Source of the DNA: an uncultured Bacteroidales bacterium
Lineage (GTDB): Bacteria > Bacteroidota > Bacteroidia > Bacteroidales > P3
Reading direction: 5' to 3'
Length of the DNA: 64,000 nt
Assembly (NCBI GenBank): GCA_900318175.1
Contig: ONJQ01000004.1
Span: 1 to 64,000, forward strand
The position numbers were made by a program, and so were the translations under genes. Shown piece after piece: positions 61,393 to 64,000 of the stretch (within the stretch, counting starts at the first letter, position 1; the number at the start of each line of letters is the position of its first letter). The notes under the pieces are model-generated. The model was not told the origin of the DNA. It did not search any database and saw nothing but the letters and a program-made list of their open reading frames with translations.

Positions 61393-63564
61393 ATGAGGCA
61401 CTTCGTATGGTGTATAGGCATGATGGCAATTGCCATGGCATTGGCCACCGGCTGCAGCAACAGGCAGTCGGGCGGAAAGGTGGACCTGCGGCTCCGCGCA
61501 CGGATAGACCGCCTGAACAAAGAGGCCTTTATGGATCGCTTTGACAATCCCCATCGCTCCCTCTATTATTCTTACAATGCTGTACGCCTTGTGCAGGACT
61601 CGCTGCCCAGTTATGATGACGGTCTGATGCGGGCGTATAACAATCTGGCCTTCGGCTATTACATGGTGGCTGAGCACGATTCGGCCGCCGCCTATACGGA
61701 CAGCGTTACCGCTGTGGGGAGCCGCTCACCGGTCCGATGGCACAGCTCCCTGCGCCGCAATGTCGAAGTGGAGCGGGTCATAGCCCAGCTGATGCAGGTG
61801 CGCCTGTTGCAGCGCAGTTGCCACATTGCCGACTCCTACCAGCTGCTCTACGATATCAACCAGTCAAAAGTGCTGAAACGCCAGCCGGACAACTATCTCT
61901 ATTCCTATGCACAGATGGAGTATTTCATCACCTCGCTGACGCTGAACTACCACTATCGGAACAGCGCGGTGGCCTCGTCGTCCGGCACCACCCTCTCCGC
62001 CGACACCAAAGCGGTGATGAAGGACTTGCTGGCCGATGTGGAGCAGGCGCGCCAGGGTCTGCGATGCGATTATGCCGAGGAGATGTCGCTCAACTATGCT
62101 TTGGCACACAGCTATTACCGCTTGGCGGCGGCTTCGGGCAGCGATGCACGTCTGCTGGGCCGTGCCTACGACTATCTCTACGCCAACGCCAAGATGCTGG
62201 CCATACCGGGGCAGTTTTGCATCTACCATCTGGCCAACGTGTTCCAGCTGCAAGCCTTCATTGCCGCCGACACCAATATCACCCGCGACACATATATAAG
62301 CAAACCCCTGTGCAGCACCAAGCTGCAACGGCTCATGCAAGCCACTCAGGCGGTCTACCGGACCGATACCACGCTGGCCGACCCGGACTATGGGATGAAC
62401 ATGTTCGACGTCTCCACCGACCTCTTTTTCCAGACTGTTGACCCTTATCAGCACCTCGGAGCCGTGGTGGCTGCGGCGGAGTACTGTCTGCACATCGGTG
62501 AACTGGACGAGGCTTACGACTATTACACCATGGCCCTGACGGACACTTCGTGGCACGACGACATGGCCCCGAAGTTCGAGTCCATGCTCTACGATGGTTT
62601 GATACGGATGGGCTATTCCCAGTCGGCTGAGGACAATGCCCGCTGGTATGCCCGCGAAATGGAGCTGCTGAGTCTCATCAACCGCAACGAGAGTGCCGAC
62701 CTCAAGCTGCAGGACCGCCTCTTCCAATCCGAGTCGCGAAACCGCTACTACACAGTCGCCATCTGTGTAGGGGCTCTCTTCCTCATTGCTTTGGCCACCT
62801 TAGTGGTGTTGCTGCGCCGCCGCTCAAAGGTTCTGCGGGCTGAGAAACAGGCTTTGCAACTGGCCAAGCGGCAAGATGTCGAGCGCATTGCCAATGTGGA
62901 GACCTGTCTCTCCGTCATGCGGCATGACATCAATCCCTTCCTCTCCTACCTTACCGCCAAAAACCTCAGCCCCGAGATGCGGCAGGAGGTGCTTGACCAA
63001 CTGCTGCGCACCTTTGCCAATATAAAGAACTGGACCAATCTCTCCATCCCTGCTGGCCTCCAGTTCCAGCTCTCCGACTTCCCCCTGTCCGAGGTGTTTG
63101 ACAGCGTCGCCGCCTCGTGTGTGAGGTTGCAGCCGGAGGTGGAGCTCCTCATCCATCCCACGCCGCTCCGTCTAAAAGGCGACCGGCAACTGACCGAAAT
63201 CCTGTTGCGCAACTTGGTGAACAACGCTTTGCAGCACACCGCCAAGGGCGAGGTGACGGTCTCCGCCGAGCCCTACAAAACCGACAACCGTTTTGTGCAC
63301 ATCACCGTCAGCGACACCGGTACGGGAATGGACGGCGAGACACTTGAGAACCTGTTCCGCACAGACAAGAAGCCAAGCGTCAATGTGGATACAGGAGCCC
63401 CGCACGGCACAGGTTTCGGGCTCATACTCTGCAAGTACATCATCAAGCGGCACGACGACAACACCCTGCGTGGCTGCCGTATCTGGGCGGAGAGCGAGAT
63501 GGGCAAAGGGAGCACCTTCCACTGCCTCATGGCTCTTGGAGACATGAAAAGTGAACCTTTTTGA
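61393..63564 (+). CDS. Lipoprotein-type sensor histidine kinase with TPR-like sensor
   Basis: 723 aa from ATG at 61393, which gives a lipoprotein signal peptide (MMAIAMALATGCSNRQSGG, lipobox ATGC). The periplasmic sensor (about 30-450) is helical and TPR-like. One membrane helix follows (VAICVGALFLIALATLVVLL). The kinase core has a non-standard H-box VMRHDINPFLSYLTAKNLSP, the N-box EILLRNLVNNALQHT, G1 VSDTGTGMDG and G2 HGTGFGLILCK. Similar Bacteroidetes kinases are annotated with DUF5112/DUF5113 sensors; that match is from memory. A response-regulator gene follows 120 bases downstream. Being both lipidated and membrane-spanning is odd: lipidation would tether the sensor's N-terminus as well. 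Confidence 0.82.
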   Translation: MRHFVWCIGMMAIAMALATGCSNRQSGGKVDLRLRARIDRLNKEAFMDRFDNPHRSLYYSYNAVRLVQDSLPSYDDGLMRAYNNLAFGYYMVAEHDSAAAYTDSVTAVGSRSPVRWHSSLRRNVEVERVIAQLMQVRLLQRSCHIADSYQLLYDINQSKVLKRQPDNYLYSYAQMEYFITSLTLNYHYRNSAVASSSGTTLSADTKAVMKDLLADVEQARQGLRCDYAEEMSLNYALAHSYYRLAAASGSDARLLGRAYDYLYANAKMLAIPGQFCIYHLANVFQLQAFIAADTNITRDTYISKPLCSTKLQRLMQATQAVYRTDTTLADPDYGMNMFDVSTDLFFQTVDPYQHLGAVVAAAEYCLHIGELDEAYDYYTMALTDTSWHDDMAPKFESMLYDGLIRMGYSQSAEDNARWYAREMELLSLINRNESADLKLQDRLFQSESRNRYYTVAICVGALFLIALATLVVLLRRRSKVLRAEKQALQLAKRQDVERIANVETCLSVMRHDINPFLSYLTAKNLSPEMRQEVLDQLLRTFANIKNWTNLSIPAGLQFQLSDFPLSEVFDSVAASCVRLQPEVELLIHPTPLRLKGDRQLTEILLRNLVNNALQHTAKGEVTVSAEPYKTDNRFVHITVSDTGTGMDGETLENLFRTDKKPSVNVDTGAPHGTGFGLILCKYIIKRHDDNTLRGCRIWAESEMGKGSTFHCLMALGDMKSEPF

Positions 63565-63660
63565 ATGTGTTAATGAGTAAAGGAGTGAATGTGTGAGTCT
63601 TTTTGAATGTGTTAATGTGTGAATTCTCTTTCACTTTTCACTTTATTGAATGCGTGAATC
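63562..63660. repeat. Octamer-built intergenic repeat
   Basis: The 38 bases at 63562-63599 match the 38-bp units at 38216-38296 with four differences; a partial unit follows at 63604-63626 and a last fragment (TGAATGCGTGAATC) at 63646-63659. They fill the gap between the kinase and response-regulator genes. Confidence 0.8.
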
Positions 63661-63684
63661 AATTATAATTGTTTATTTGAACCT

Positions 63685-64000
63685 ATGGATCCCATAAAGA
63701 TTATCATTGTCGACGACGAGCCTATCATCCGCAAGGCTCTCAAAACAGAACTGAACAACCCATCCACCACCGTGGCCTGTGGCATGAATGACGACGGCGA
63801 GATAGAATATCGCGGTGTCGAGGTGCTGGACACCTTCGCCAACGGGGCGCAGCTTATGGCCGCCCTCGACAGCCCCGCCGAGCACCCCATGCCGGACTAT
63901 CTCCTCCTCGACATGGAGTTCCAGGGCGAGCCCACCGGCGGCATCTTCCTTGCCGACCGGGTCCACCGCAAATACCCCGACATCAAGATTGCCATCCTCT
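63685..64000 (+). CDS. Response regulator, partial (cut by window end)
   Basis: At least 105 residues, open at the window end. The receiver domain starts IKIIIVDDEPIIRKALKTEL (acidic pair DD/E) and has the phospho-acceptor Asp in YLLLDMEFQGEPTGGIFLAD. The final residues (KYPDIKIAIL) belong to receiver strand 4. An insertion of about 20 residues between helix 1 and strand 2 (NDDGEIEYRGVEVLDTF) is longer than in CheY. The output domain lies outside the window. It is the partner of the upstream kinase. Confidence 0.85.
   Translation, partial: MDPIKIIIVDDEPIIRKALKTELNNPSTTVACGMNDDGEIEYRGVEVLDTFANGAQLMAALDSPAEHPMPDYLLLDMEFQGEPTGGIFLADRVHRKYPDIKIAIL

Overview
The window reads as a chromosomal segment of a member of the Bacteroidetes, most likely order Bacteroidales. 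Promoters in front of many genes carry the Bacteroidetes -7 box TAnnTTTG (mostly TATCTTTG), two secreted proteins end in type IX secretion (T9SS) sorting domains of type A and type B, and there are fimbrillin/lectin-like lipoproteins, a BatA-type protein, a GSCFA protein and a DUF5692 protein. No rRNA, tRNA or CRISPR array was recognised. I cannot name the genus.

Regions. (1) 1-4000: an AT-rich accessory island with an AbiL/RloAB-type defence pair, a decayed ORF6N (phage antirepressor-like) gene and an IS4-type transposase fragment; a 23-bp direct repeat lies on both sides, and a helically phased array of five TGTAAAMC sites lies upstream. (2) 4353-5444: a DUF5692 membrane protein with a strong terminator, then a dead IS1380-family element. 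(3) 7288-9070: a 53-aa peptide gene followed by a lectin-like lipoprotein gene, the first of three such pairs. (4) 9857-16847, minus strand: dnaE, a GSCFA gene, ddl and a T9SS cargo gene in one run. (5) 17007-20127: a DUF3089 hydrolase gene and a PIF1-like helicase gene, convergent. (6) 20201-27555: a strikingly AT-rich block holding a secreted caspase, an ECF sigma factor, an anti-sigma-like membrane protein and a very large secreted TPR-CHAT protease in one tight operon, plus a small gene with its own promoter and a DUF234-type ATPase whose promoter abuts a perfect palindrome. (7) 27757-39360: mostly core genes on the minus strand (ettA, recJ, an ABC exporter, a BatA protein, nth, an endonuclease/exonuclease/phosphatase protein). 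(8) 39766-44469: aroE, a T9SS cargo gene, an acyltransferase gene and prfA. (9) 44678-48725: two more peptide/lipoprotein pairs. (10) 49143-53359: a small XRE regulator, rpsA, a membrane protein and an MFS transporter. (11) 53455-57403: ATP synthase genes atpE-F-H-A-G without atpB, atpD or atpC. (12) 57696-64000: a PatB/MalY aminotransferase, nadB, a membrane protein, and a lipoprotein histidine kinase followed by a response regulator cut by the window end.

The two most interesting systems are the caspase/sigma/anti-sigma/TPR-CHAT operon, which looks like an extracytoplasmic two-protease module with its own regulators, and the family of short peptides with a conserved N-terminal half and a divergent C-terminal half that always precede lectin-like lipoproteins. 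At DNA level there is a family of intergenic repeats built from degenerate octamers (17988, 28209, 38216, 63562), and several genes whose promoter box sits only 4-9 nt from the start codon.
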